Shown: positions 26,221-34,836 of the stretch, piece after piece
How the letters are laid out: every line of letters starts with the position of its first letter
Position numbering within the stretch: position 1 is the first letter of the stretch
NCBI RefSeq assembly: GCF_027924105.1
Contig: NZ_AP026972.1
Span: forward strand, 310,001-374,000
Reading direction: 5' to 3'
Length of the DNA: 64,000 nt
Origin: Polynucleobacter sp. KF022
GTDB lineage: Bacteria > Pseudomonadota > Gammaproteobacteria > Burkholderiales > Burkholderiaceae
Notes under the pieces: generated by a model
What the model was told of the DNA's origin: nothing
The model's database searches: none
Seen by the model: only the letters and a program-made list of their open reading frames with translations
Position numbers and translations under genes: made by a program

Positions 26221-27515
26221 GAGTGTGCGTGCAGGGTCTTTGGCATCTAGGTTCGGTGACGGCGGCATGTTTAGCATCTGTTGGGCATGAAGTAGTGGGA
26301 TTTGACCCAGATAAAGCCATAATTTCCTCTCTAATTGAAGGTAAGGCTCCGCTCTTTGAGCCTGATCTGAATCCTCTTATTTCTGAGGGTATACAGAGCG
26401 GCAAACTTCGATTTACAGGCAATATGAAAAATGCATGTGAAGGTTCAGAGATTCTTTGGGTTACCTTTGACACCCCTGTGAATGAGGATGATGTTGCGGA
26501 TGTTGATTTTGTAATAAATCAAATTAAATCTGCTGTGATGTTTCTTTCTGATGGTGCATTAGTTTTGGTGTCTTCGCAGCTACCGGTAGGCTCAATAGCA
26601 GCCCTAGAAAAATTTTCCAAAGAGCATATACTTGATAAGCATATTTCATTTGCAAGCTCTCCTGAGAATCTAAGGCTTGGCAATGCTCTGAAGGTTTTCC
26701 TTCATCCGGATAGAGTTATCGTGGGCGTTCGCTCCCCTGAGGATCGTACTGTCCTGGAAGAATTGCTATTTCCAGTCACTAAGCAAATAGAGTGGATGTC
26801 TGTTGAGTCTGCAGAAATGACTAAGCATGCAATCAATTCCTTTCTCGCTACCTCGGTAACTTTTGCGAATGAAATTGCAGCCATTTGTGAGCTGGTAGGA
26901 GCTGATGCTAAAGAGGTTGAGTTGGGTCTTAAAACAGAGAGTCGTATTGGGCCTAAGGCCTATTTATCACCTGGGGGGCCTTTTGCTGGAGGTACCTTGG
27001 CTCGAGATATTGAATTCCTGGGAAAAATTAGTCAAGAAAGGCTGCTCTCTACACCTTTGCTATCCTCTGTGAGGTTGAGCAATGATGCGCATAAAAAATG
27101 GGTGCAGCGCAAGCTGCTTGGGTGTTTTCCAGATTTAAGTGGCCTTCGGGTTGTGGTGTGGGGCCTCACCTATAAAGCTGGCACTGATACTTTGCGAAGA
27201 TCTCTTAGTGTTGAGCTAATCGATTGGCTGCTGGGTCAAGGCGTATATGTGCAGGTTTATGACCCTGCCGTTAAAGAATTACCAGTTAACTGGGCTAATC
27301 GAGTGAAAAAATGCGCTAGCGCTTACGAGAATTTGGAGGAAATGCAGGTATTAGTAGTTGGAACAGAGTGGCCCCAATTCAAAAATGAGGCGCGCATAAT
27401 ATCTGAGTTTGCGCAATCTAATTTATTGATAATAGACCCTAATCGCCATTTACAGGGATGTCTCGGGGACGCCGACTTTCCCTATTTATCGGTTGGATCT
27501 CGGCAATTAATTTGA
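26217..27515 (+). CDS. UDP-glucose/GDP-mannose dehydrogenase family protein lacking catalytic Cys
   Basis: 432 residues with the three-part layout of this family: N-terminal Rossmann domain (V-C-V-Q-G-L-W-H-L-G), central helical domain and C-terminal nucleotide-binding domain (V-V-W-G-L-T-Y-K-A-G-T-D-T-L-R). Catalytic Lys and Asn are kept (K203 and N207 in K-H-A-I-N). The nucleophilic Cys loop, normally G-G-x-C-x-P-K-D, reads G-G-T-L-A-R-D with Thr at residue 260. The usual two-step oxidation through a thioester should therefore not work in the standard way. GTG start overlaps the previous stop. It may stop at the aldehyde, use another residue, or have a different reaction. Confidence 0.8.
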   Translation: MRVCVQGLWHLGSVTAACLASVGHEVVGFDPDKAIISSLIEGKAPLFEPDLNPLISEGIQSGKLRFTGNMKNACEGSEILWVTFDTPVNEDDVADVDFVINQIKSAVMFLSDGALVLVSSQLPVGSIAALEKFSKEHILDKHISFASSPENLRLGNALKVFLHPDRVIVGVRSPEDRTVLEELLFPVTKQIEWMSVESAEMTKHAINSFLATSVTFANEIAAICELVGADAKEVELGLKTESRIGPKAYLSPGGPFAGGTLARDIEFLGKISQERLLSTPLLSSVRLSNDAHKKWVQRKLLGCFPDLSGLRVVVWGLTYKAGTDTLRRSLSVELIDWLLGQGVYVQVYDPAVKELPVNWANRVKKCASAYENLEEMQVLVVGTEWPQFKNEARIISEFAQSNLLIIDPNRHLQGCLGDADFPYLSVGSRQLI

Positions 27516-27522
27516 GGCTCAA

Positions 27523-28398
27523 ATGAAAAGAATATTAACAAATAAGGTGGCTATCATTACGGGAGCTAACCAGGGTCTTGGATTAGAAATTGCAAAGAAA
27601 TATGCTGCTGCTGGATCAAATCTTATGTTGTGTGCCCGCAATGGCGCTTTACTAGATAAGGCTTTAGAGGAAGTAAAAAAGTATGCCGCAAAAGATCAAG
27701 TTGTTTTGGCTCGGCAGGCAGATGTTTCAAGTGAAAAAGAAGTAAATGATGTGGTTGACTCAACACTCAAGCAATTGGGGGCATGTCATATCCTAGTAAA
27801 CAACGCAGGAATATATGGGCCTAAGGGTAACATTGAGGAAGTGGATTGGGTTGATTGGATGAGGGCTATTGAGATTAATATTTGTGGATCTGTATTAATG
27901 TGCCGGAAAGTGATACCCCACTTTAAAAAACAGCGGTATGGCAAAGTAATTCAATTATCTGGCGGTGGCGCAACTAATCCATTGCCAAAAATTAGCGCTT
28001 ATGCAGCATCAAAAGCAGCGATTGTGCGATTTGCAGAAACTCTTGCTGAGGAGGTTAGTGGATTTGGGATTGATATAAATTCACTCGCTCCAGGTGCGCT
28101 AAATACCCGTATGCTCCAAGAAATTTTACTAGCTGGCCCAGACGTAGTTGGTCAAGACTTTTATGAGAGATCTCTAAAGCAACAAGAATCAGGAGGTGCT
28201 TCAATAGATCTTGCGGCAGAGCTAGCGCTATTCCTGGGTTCATCCCTCAGTGATGGTATTACAGGAAAATTAATTAGTGCTGCTTGGGATAATTGGAGAG
28301 AGTGGCCTGACCATATTAATGAACTTGAAAGTTCTGATGTTTATACTTTGCGAAGAATTATTGGTCGTGATCGAAATATAAGCTGGGGCGATAATTAA
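27523..28398 (+). CDS. Short-chain dehydrogenase/reductase (SDR)
   Basis: 291 residues of classical SDR. Cofactor motif T-G-A-N-Q-G-L-G near the start, N-N-A-G in strand 4, S-G-G-G as the Ser strand and catalytic Y-A-A-S-K. An R after the second strand (C-A-R-N) suggests NADP(H), though this is not decisive. The C-terminal 45 residues extend past the usual core. It lies seven bases after the nucleotide-sugar dehydrogenase and probably reduces or oxidises a sugar carbonyl. Confidence 0.8.
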   Translation: MKRILTNKVAIITGANQGLGLEIAKKYAAAGSNLMLCARNGALLDKALEEVKKYAAKDQVVLARQADVSSEKEVNDVVDSTLKQLGACHILVNNAGIYGPKGNIEEVDWVDWMRAIEINICGSVLMCRKVIPHFKKQRYGKVIQLSGGGATNPLPKISAYAASKAAIVRFAETLAEEVSGFGIDINSLAPGALNTRMLQEILLAGPDVVGQDFYERSLKQQESGGASIDLAAELALFLGSSLSDGITGKLISAAWDNWREWPDHINELESSDVYTLRRIIGRDRNISWGDN

Positions 28399-28450
28399 GC
28401 AATATCAATGAGCAACAATTGATTGAATAATAAAGAGGAGTAGATAATTA

Positions 28451-28741
28451 ATGCCTAGCGAAAAATATAAGAAAATTCTTAAGGAAAAATTTCCCCTTCT
28501 TTTCAAGACTTGTGGATCATTTTTGAGGAAGTTAAAAACTCTAAGTCTGCCTAGAATCATTCTGCAAATATCACCTAGGGACGTGTATTAGCTCGAAGCA
28601 ATTCCTCCAATGATGACTCTTCACAAAGCCGTAGATTACATGCGAAATAAGGATGTATTAGAAGATGCTTTACATACTATTTACGATTCCGCAATGCATG
28701 AGATTTTAAGCTTCATGAATATAAATAAAAACGCCTTTTAA
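28451..28741 (+). pseudogene. Small ORF interrupted by an in-frame TAG; function unknown
   Basis: A strong ribosome site (AGAGGAG at 28434-28440) precedes ATG 28451. The frame reads 46 codons, meets TAG at 28589-28591, and continues open in the same frame for 49 further codons to TAA at 28739-28741. Both halves look like ordinary protein: basic and amphipathic before the stop, then L-H-K-A-V-D-Y-M-R-N and a helical end. The simplest reading is one gene of about 96 codons with a nonsense mutation. I do not recognise the product. It sits in the 355-base gap between the SDR and Gfo/Idh genes. Confidence 0.5.
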
Positions 28742-28753
28742 GAATAGGGTTAG

Positions 28754-29764
28754 ATGACTATAGATACGCATTTATTTAAAGTAGGCATTATTGGGTGTGG
28801 GCTAATAGGCCAAAAGAGAGCAAATGCATTGGGTGCTGCCGGTCAGTTAATAGCTTGCGCCGATGTTGCCATTGATAAGGCTGTCGCACTCGCTAATCGT
28901 TTTGATGCCAGATCATTTAGCGATTGGAAGGATTTAATTTCTATTAATGAGATTGATATCGTGATCGTCTCTACGCTGCATGACTCTCTGGCAGAAATTA
29001 CTTTGGCAGCGGTTAATGCTGGAAAAAATGTATTAGTGGAAAAGCCAGCCGCAAAAACTAGTGCTGAGTTAGAGGCAATTCTTCTGGCATTGCAGAAAAG
29101 TAATTCTAAGGTTCACGTAGGATTTAATCACCGCTACCATCGGGCGCTAAGAAAATCCAAAGAGATTGTTCTTTCTGGTGCTTTGGGTGAGTTAATGTTT
29201 ATACGTGCACGCTATGGACATGGCGCACGTTTGGGGTATGAAAAAGAGTGGCGCGCCGATCCTAAGTTATCGGGTGGAGGAGAGTTAATTGACCAAGGCC
29301 CTCATTTAATCGACCTCTCACGTTGGTTTTTAGGTGATTTTTCTGAAATTGATGGTTTTGCTAATACTTTTTATTGGGATATGCCAGTTGATGACAATGG
29401 ATTTATGTTGTTAAAGACGCCAAAAAAGCAAGTGGCTTTTTTACATGCCTCTTGTACTGAATGGAAAAATCTTTTTTCAATGGAGATCTATGGCAGGGGT
29501 GGAAAATTAGATATAACTGGATTGGGCGGTAGCTATGGGTTGGAGAGGTTGACATATTACAAAATGCTTCCTCAAATGGGGCCGCCAGAGACCACATCCT
29601 GGGAGTACCCCATGGGAGATGATTCATGGGCTATTGAGATGGCTGAATTTTATGATGATATTCGCTTAGATCGCGCCCCTTCCGCAAGTTTGAATGATGC
29701 TTATCATGCTCTAAAAATTATTGAGAAAATTTATAAGGATTCTGGATATGATCATCGCGCGTAG
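28754..29764 (+). CDS. Gfo/Idh/MocA-family oxidoreductase
   Basis: 336 residues. N-terminal Rossmann domain with G-I-I-G-C-G-L-I-G and the family E-K-P-A-A motif near residue 96 (catalytic Lys), then the C-terminal beta-sheet domain with G-P-H-L-I-D-L. These NAD(P) enzymes oxidise or reduce sugar hydroxyls; in polysaccharide loci they often act on nucleotide sugars or heptose derivatives. It overlaps the GHMP kinase start by 17 bases, so it is coupled to the heptose genes. Confidence 0.8.
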   Translation: MTIDTHLFKVGIIGCGLIGQKRANALGAAGQLIACADVAIDKAVALANRFDARSFSDWKDLISINEIDIVIVSTLHDSLAEITLAAVNAGKNVLVEKPAAKTSAELEAILLALQKSNSKVHVGFNHRYHRALRKSKEIVLSGALGELMFIRARYGHGARLGYEKEWRADPKLSGGGELIDQGPHLIDLSRWFLGDFSEIDGFANTFYWDMPVDDNGFMLLKTPKKQVAFLHASCTEWKNLFSMEIYGRGGKLDITGLGGSYGLERLTYYKMLPQMGPPETTSWEYPMGDDSWAIEMAEFYDDIRLDRAPSASLNDAYHALKIIEKIYKDSGYDHRA

Positions 29765-30731
29765 TCCCCTGCGTATCACTTTGGGAGGTGGTGGAACCGA
29801 TTTAGCTTCCTACTATGAAGAGCATGAGGGTTTCTTGATTGCGGCAGCAATTGATAAATATGTTTATGTAACTGTCACACGTCCTTTTACAGAAGGCATT
29901 TATCTTAAGTACAGTCAGTTAGAACATGTGGAGAAAATTGCGGAGGTGCATCATCCTATTATTAGGGAGGCCTTAGGTGTGATGGGTTTTCGTACTCCAC
30001 AAGTAGAAATTACGACACTTGCGGATATTCCTGCGGGAACGGGCCTTGGTTCCTCAGGTAGCTTTACTACCGCCTTACTTAAAGCGCTCTACACTCATCG
30101 AAAACGGCATATTCATCAAGAAGAATTGGCTGAGTTGGCCTGTCATATTGAGATCGAACTTCTTGGGGAGCCAATTGGTAAGCAAGATCAATATATTGCG
30201 GCAGTAGGAGGTTTAACTTGTTTCACTTTCCATAGAGATGGAAAAGTTACGGCTGCCCCCTTAATGATCAGCATGGAGACTATGTTTGATCTTGAAGATA
30301 ATCTACTACTCTTTTTTACTGGATTTTCTAGAAGTGCGAGCGGTATCTTAAGGGATCAAAAGGCAAGGTCACAGAAGAATGATGCGGATATGATTGCGAA
30401 TCTTCATTATGTAAAAGATTTGGGGCACCGAAGTAAAGCAGCGCTAGAGGATGGGGATACTAATTTATTTGGTGAGCTCATGCATGAGCATTGGGAGCAT
30501 AAAAAACGCCGATCAGGTGGTATGAGTAATTCGCAGATAGACGATTGGTATCAATTGGCGATAAATAATGGTGCGATTGGTGGAAAGTTGGTTGGTGCCG
30601 GAGGCGGTGGATTTTTGATGTTTATGGCAAAAGACCGCAATCAATTGCGAAAGGCTATGGCTGCCGCCGGGCTAGAAGAAGTGCGCTTCAAATTTGATTT
30701 TGAAGGTGCCAAAGTTATGATGTCCTCCTGA
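29748..30731 (+). CDS. hddA: D-glycero-D-manno-heptose 7-phosphate kinase-like (GHMP family)
   Basis: 327 residues from ATG 29748; an upstream TTG at 29721 in the same frame would add nine residues outside the family N-terminus. It opens A-R-S-P-L-R-I-T-L-G-G-G-G-T-D-L, has the ATP loop G-T-G-L-G-S-S-G-S-F and the closing G-A-G-G-G-G-F, all characteristic of HddA-type GHMP kinases. HddA phosphorylates D-glycero-D-manno-heptose 7-phosphate at C1. The next gene, hddC-like, starts on the last base of its stop. Other GHMP sugar kinases remain possible. Confidence 0.8.
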   Translation: MIIARSPLRITLGGGGTDLASYYEEHEGFLIAAAIDKYVYVTVTRPFTEGIYLKYSQLEHVEKIAEVHHPIIREALGVMGFRTPQVEITTLADIPAGTGLGSSGSFTTALLKALYTHRKRHIHQEELAELACHIEIELLGEPIGKQDQYIAAVGGLTCFTFHRDGKVTAAPLMISMETMFDLEDNLLLFFTGFSRSASGILRDQKARSQKNDADMIANLHYVKDLGHRSKAALEDGDTNLFGELMHEHWEHKKRRSGGMSNSQIDDWYQLAINNGAIGGKLVGAGGGGFLMFMAKDRNQLRKAMAAAGLEEVRFKFDFEGAKVMMSS

Positions 30732-31444
30732 TGTTCCCTGTTGCAATATTGGCCGGTGGTTTGGCAACGCGCCTACGCCCTATAACCAATCAGATTCCCA
30801 AGTCGCTTATTGAGGTGGCTGGACAGCCATTTATCTTTCACCAACTGGAATATCTTCGTAAGCAAGGTATTAAATCAGTTGTTTTGTGTGTTGGATTCTT
30901 GGGTGAAATGATTGAGGATTTTGTGGGTGATGGATCTAGATGGGGTATGAATATTAGTTACTCGCTAGATGGGCCATCTCTTCTTGGAACGGGAGGCGCA
31001 ATTAGGCAAGCACTACCATTGCTTGGGGAGCATTTTTTCATTCTATATGGCGACTCCTATTTGCCTGTTGATTTTTCTGCTGTGGAAAAAACCTATAAAA
31101 ATAGTGGCAAAAGAGGATTAATGACTGTACTAAGGAATCAAAATCGATGGGATAAGAGTAATGTCGAATTTAGCGCCGGTCAGATTATTGAATATAACAA
31201 GTCAACGATTAGACCTGAAATGCATTACATCGACTATGGGTTGGGGTTATTGCAGCGATCTACGATTGCAGCTTATTCTACACTGCAGTCATTTGATCTT
31301 TCGAAAGTTTATAATGATCTATCCTTATCTGGTGAATTAGCTGGTTATGAAGTTTTTGAAAGGTTTTATGAAATTGGCTCTCTTCAAGGTATTGAGGACA
31401 CCCAATCCTATCTGATTTCTAATTGCAGGCCGTCTAATGATTGA
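30731..31444 (+). CDS. hddC: Heptose-1-phosphate nucleotidyltransferase-like (HddC)
   Basis: 237 residues. Pyrophosphorylase signature L-A-G-G-L-A-T-R-L-R-P with P-K-S-L-I, then L-L-G-T-G-G-A and Y-G-D-S-Y as the metal site. Next to an hddA-like gene the best call is the guanylyltransferase that makes GDP-D-glycero-alpha-D-manno-heptose. The ATG overlaps the upstream TGA by one base. It overlaps the following GT2 gene by eight bases. Base specificity cannot be proven by sequence. Confidence 0.75.
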   Translation: MFPVAILAGGLATRLRPITNQIPKSLIEVAGQPFIFHQLEYLRKQGIKSVVLCVGFLGEMIEDFVGDGSRWGMNISYSLDGPSLLGTGGAIRQALPLLGEHFFILYGDSYLPVDFSAVEKTYKNSGKRGLMTVLRNQNRWDKSNVEFSAGQIIEYNKSTIRPEMHYIDYGLGLLQRSTIAAYSTLQSFDLSKVYNDLSLSGELAGYEVFERFYEIGSLQGIEDTQSYLISNCRPSND

Positions 31445-32354
31445 TTTATCTATAGTTATCCCTATATACCGATCTGAAAATTCTATTAGAGAGCTTCACC
31501 AAAGATTGGTAGATCAATTAAATAAGATTTATATTGAATTTGAGATAGTTTTTGTTGAGGACTGCGGCGGGGATAATTCGTGGAATATCATCAAAGATCT
31601 TGTTGCGGATGACGTTCGGGTTTGTGGAATGCGAATGAGTCGAAATTATGGCCAACATAACGCTTTATTGGCTGGCATTAGGGCTGCACGTGGAAATTTG
31701 ATAGTTACGGTTGATGATGACCTTCAGCACCCCCCAGAAGAAATCCCCAGACTCTTAACAGAACTTCAAAAAGGGTTTGATGTAGTTTATGGCTTCCCTC
31801 AGAGGGAACAGCATGGGTTTTTTAGGAACATAGCATCACAAATCACAAAAATTGCGTTACAAAAATCGATGGGAGCCCAGACTGCTCGGCATGTCAGTGC
31901 TTTTAGGGTCTTCAAGACAGAGCTTCGCGATGCTTTTAAGGACTTCACCGGCCCATCCGTAAACATCGACGTATTATTAACTTGGGGTGCGGCTAAATTC
32001 TCGGCAATACCGGTCAAGCATGACGAGCGGAAGTATGGGGCATCTAACTACACTACGCGAAAGTTGATACAACATGCAATTAACATGGTAACTGGTTTTT
32101 CAACCATCCCCTTAAAAATAGCAGGAATACTAGGATTCCTTTTTTCAATTTTTGGCATTCTTGTACTTGCTTATGTTTTAAGCCAATACCTTCTCCATGG
32201 ATCGATTGTTCCCGGTTTTGCATTCATTGCATCAATTGTGGCAATATTTTCTGGCGCCCAGTTATTTGCCTTAGGAATTATGGGCGAATATTTGGCTAGA
32301 ATTTATCAGCGAACGATGGAGAGGCCTGCATACGTGATAAGGGAGTCTGTATAG
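31437..32354 (+). CDS. GT2 polyprenyl-phosphate glycosyltransferase with two C-terminal TM helices
   Basis: 305 residues. GT-A domain with L-S-I-V-I-P-I-Y-R-S, and D-D-D-L-Q-H-P-P-E-E as the metal site, then two membrane helices at about 225-250 and 262-290. This is the GtrB/ArnC/DPM1-like layout. It would transfer a sugar from a nucleotide donor to undecaprenyl phosphate. Because it follows hddA-hddC, heptose is a possible sugar, but this is only context. Confidence 0.8.
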   Translation: MIDLSIVIPIYRSENSIRELHQRLVDQLNKIYIEFEIVFVEDCGGDNSWNIIKDLVADDVRVCGMRMSRNYGQHNALLAGIRAARGNLIVTVDDDLQHPPEEIPRLLTELQKGFDVVYGFPQREQHGFFRNIASQITKIALQKSMGAQTARHVSAFRVFKTELRDAFKDFTGPSVNIDVLLTWGAAKFSAIPVKHDERKYGASNYTTRKLIQHAINMVTGFSTIPLKIAGILGFLFSIFGILVLAYVLSQYLLHGSIVPGFAFIASIVAIFSGAQLFALGIMGEYLARIYQRTMERPAYVIRESV

Positions 32355-32559
32355 GCGCGAGTAAGGAGTTTGTGTATTTCCTGAAAAAGCCTAATCTAGT
32401 TGGCAAGAATACTACGCTAGTGAGCTAAGGCGTAAAGTTGGTTTTTAATTACAGCTGTCATTCATCCCATTAGGTATCGCGATTAATCTGCATAGGTACA
32501 ATTAGATTTTGATGCAAAAAGCATCATTCCTAGTGATGCATTTAAAGATATTTTTTGGC

Positions 32560-33489
32560 TTAGGCGTTTGAAAATCTAATTCGATACTTTGGGAGAGGAA
32601 GAAAGGGGGATCTAAAGCCATTTTCTTCGATGTAGGCCTCAGTTATTTTTAAAATGCCCTCCCCGCATATGATGAAAGGCTCACCATTTCTTAGAAATAT
32701 AATTTTTCCAGGGTCCCTATTTTCAATTTTTAGATTAGCAGACTCTTCGGCTGCGATAATGCGAATTAGTTTCCCATCATAAAATGTTGACGCCCCCTTG
32801 TATGGAAACCCTACAGCATCAATTAATCTACGAATCTCCCCGGCTTTTCTACTCCAATCTATTTTATAGTCCTCTTCATCACGCCATACGCTATAACTAG
32901 ATTCACTTTCAGCTTGCTCTGATGCTTTTAGAATTTCGCCCTTCAATAAACTTGTGAGAACAAAATCTGCGCATTTGATATAGTTCTCATGATTAATTTG
33001 AATAGCATCGTAGATTTTTATTGGATAAGAAATTTTAGATTTAAACTGTGTAATAATCGCGCCGGTATCGTAGTCATTTGCACCAAATAATGCAGTAACA
33101 CCTATTTCTTTTTCTTCGTTTATCAAAGCGTTAACTAATGGGGAAAAGCCTCTATATTTTGGTAGGAGAGAATCATGAAAAATAATCAAATTTTCGGGTG
33201 GATGATTAATTAACCAGCGCCAAGATATTGCTATCGCATATTTCGTTTTAATTCCTGAAAACTCTGACTTTTTAACGCACGGAATTTTCTCTTCTTCACA
33301 AAAATTTATAATCTCACCTTCAAAATCTTTTGCAATCGCTTTATCGCTCCCAACTACTACTAAATTAAATAGGGACCTATATTTTTTTGACATTACCTTT
33401 AAAAAATTAAAGCCTTTCTCGGTCATTAAAAAAAATGTTACCGAATTTTCTTGATTCAGGTGTTTTTTAGGATTTATCTCGTAGGGCAT
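32560..33489 (-). CDS. Formyltransferase-family protein (probable sugar N-formyltransferase)
   Basis: 309 residues, opposite to its neighbours and divergent from the aminotransferase gene. The formyltransferase core is clear: H-D-S-L-L-P-K-Y-R-G with H105, then I-G-V-T-A-L and D-T-G-A-I with D141. Family members carry Asn two residues before the His (N-x-H-x-S-L-L-P); here that position is Ile103. The N-terminus S-V-T-F-F-L-M-T-E-K-G fits the family, so the annotated ATG is reasonable. The neighbouring WecE-like aminotransferase would provide an amino sugar to formylate. The missing Asn makes activity uncertain. Confidence 0.7.
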   Translation of the reverse strand: MPYEINPKKHLNQENSVTFFLMTEKGFNFLKVMSKKYRSLFNLVVVGSDKAIAKDFEGEIINFCEEEKIPCVKKSEFSGIKTKYAIAISWRWLINHPPENLIIFHDSLLPKYRGFSPLVNALINEEKEIGVTALFGANDYDTGAIITQFKSKISYPIKIYDAIQINHENYIKCADFVLTSLLKGEILKASEQAESESSYSVWRDEEDYKIDWSRKAGEIRRLIDAVGFPYKGASTFYDGKLIRIIAAEESANLKIENRDPGKIIFLRNGEPFIICGEGILKITEAYIEENGFRSPFLPLPKYRIRFSNA

Positions 33490-33684
33490 TGGCTATAAAT
33501 AAGGTCGTTGTAGTTGTGATATTAAATTAAGGGTAAAATAGTCGTAAAGTATATTAATTCTTTAATGAAAATATCGCATTAAATAATGAGGTTTGTCACT
33601 AATATAACAATTTGTAGTAGCGTACGGTAATAATAAGTTCGCAAAAGATCATTTATTAAATATTAAAAAAGCCAAATAGAAATA
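33490..33684. promoter_or_regulatory. Divergent AT-rich region between formyltransferase and aminotransferase genes
   Basis: This 195-base gap lies between two divergent genes and must hold their start signals. It is AT-rich with several A/T runs. I could not pick a convincing -35/-10 pair on either strand, and no clear ribosome site precedes the GTG at 33685. Confidence 0.35.
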
Positions 33685-34815
33685 GTGATTCCATTTAATA
33701 AGCCCCATCTAACTGGCGATGAGCTGGATAATATCAGTAAGGCCCATTTAAATGGGCAATTAGCTGGGGATGGGGCGTTCACAAAATCCTGCAATGCTTG
33801 GCTTGAGAAGTCAATTGGTTGCGAAAAAGCATTGCTAACACATTCGTGTACTGGCGCACTGGAAATGGCGGCCATTCTTGCAAATATTCAACCGGGTGAT
33901 GAGGTAATTATGCCCTCCTATACATTTGTATCAACAGCCAATGCTTTTGTATTGCGTGGGGCAACCCCAATTTTTGTTGATATAAGACCCGATACTCTTA
34001 ACTTAAACGAAAAACTTATCGAGTCATATATTTCATCAAAGACAAGGGCCATCATTCCAGTTCACTATGCTGGTGTTGCCTGTGAGATGGATCGAATTAT
34101 GGAGTTGGCTAATTTACATAATTTGCTAGTTATTGAAGACGCTGCTCAGGGTGTTCAAGCCACCTACAAAGGTAGATCTCTAGGTGGAATTGGAAATTTG
34201 GGCGCAGTAAGCTTTCATGAGACTAAAAATATTATTTCGGGTGAGGGCGGAGCACTTTTTATTAATGATTCAAAATTAGCCGAACGTGCAGAAATTATTA
34301 GAGAAAAAGGCACAAATCGCAGTCAATTTTTTCGGGGGCAGGTAGATAAATACACGTGGGTGGATATAGGCTCCTCTTACCTTCCAGGGGAAATAGTTGC
34401 AGCTTTCTTGTTGGCGCAAATGAATAAAGCCGAATCCATCACAAAGCGTCGTCTGGAGATATGGAGTCGATACCACGAAGCTTTTGAGGGGATTGAGAAA
34501 ATCGGCCGCATTAGGAGGCCTATAGTGCCAGAATGGTGTGGTCATAATGGACATATTTACTATCTTTTAATGCGAAATTTAAAGGATAGAACAAATTTTA
34601 TTAGCGCAATGCGTCAGCGTAATATAAATTGCGTTTTTCATTATGTCCCCCTTCACGCCTCTCCGCAGGGAAAGAAGGCTGGTAGAGCTTACAGTAACTT
34701 GTCTGTGACAGAGGATATTGCTGATCGGATAGTTAGATTACCCCTATGGATCGGGCTTGAGACAAAGCAGGATTACATTATTAATCAGGTGCTGGATGTA
34801 TTAAAAACAATTTAG
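33685..34815 (+). CDS. wecE: dTDP-4-amino-4,6-dideoxygalactose transaminase (WecE/RffA)
   Basis: 376 residues of DegT/DnrJ/EryC1 aminotransferase. It begins at GTG with I-P-F-N-K-P and matches WecE closely in remembered motifs: P-S-Y-T-F-V-S-T-A-N-A-F, V-D-I-R-P-D-T, H-Y-A-G-V-A-C-E-M-D, E-D-A-A-Q-G, the PLP-lysine region S-F-H-E-T-K-N, and G-T-N-R-S-Q-F-F-R-G. WecE converts dTDP-4-keto-6-deoxyglucose to dTDP-Fuc4N. The rmlA/rmlB genes needed for its substrate are not in the window. The divergent formyltransferase could act on its product. Confidence 0.87.
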   Translation: MIPFNKPHLTGDELDNISKAHLNGQLAGDGAFTKSCNAWLEKSIGCEKALLTHSCTGALEMAAILANIQPGDEVIMPSYTFVSTANAFVLRGATPIFVDIRPDTLNLNEKLIESYISSKTRAIIPVHYAGVACEMDRIMELANLHNLLVIEDAAQGVQATYKGRSLGGIGNLGAVSFHETKNIISGEGGALFINDSKLAERAEIIREKGTNRSQFFRGQVDKYTWVDIGSSYLPGEIVAAFLLAQMNKAESITKRRLEIWSRYHEAFEGIEKIGRIRRPIVPEWCGHNGHIYYLLMRNLKDRTNFISAMRQRNINCVFHYVPLHASPQGKKAGRAYSNLSVTEDIADRIVRLPLWIGLETKQDYIINQVLDVLKTI

Positions 34816-34836
34816 TGGGCTGTAAATGAAATTTAA

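Noticed and set aside
29525..29533. GGCGGTAGC, similar to the start of the ops/JUMPStart element of polysaccharide operons
   Set aside because: It lies inside the Gfo/Idh coding sequence and the rest of the element is missing.
32511..32539. GATGC/GCATC hairpins between the GT2 and formyltransferase genes
   Set aside because: Two competing short stems and no T-run at the right place on either strand; not a convincing terminator.
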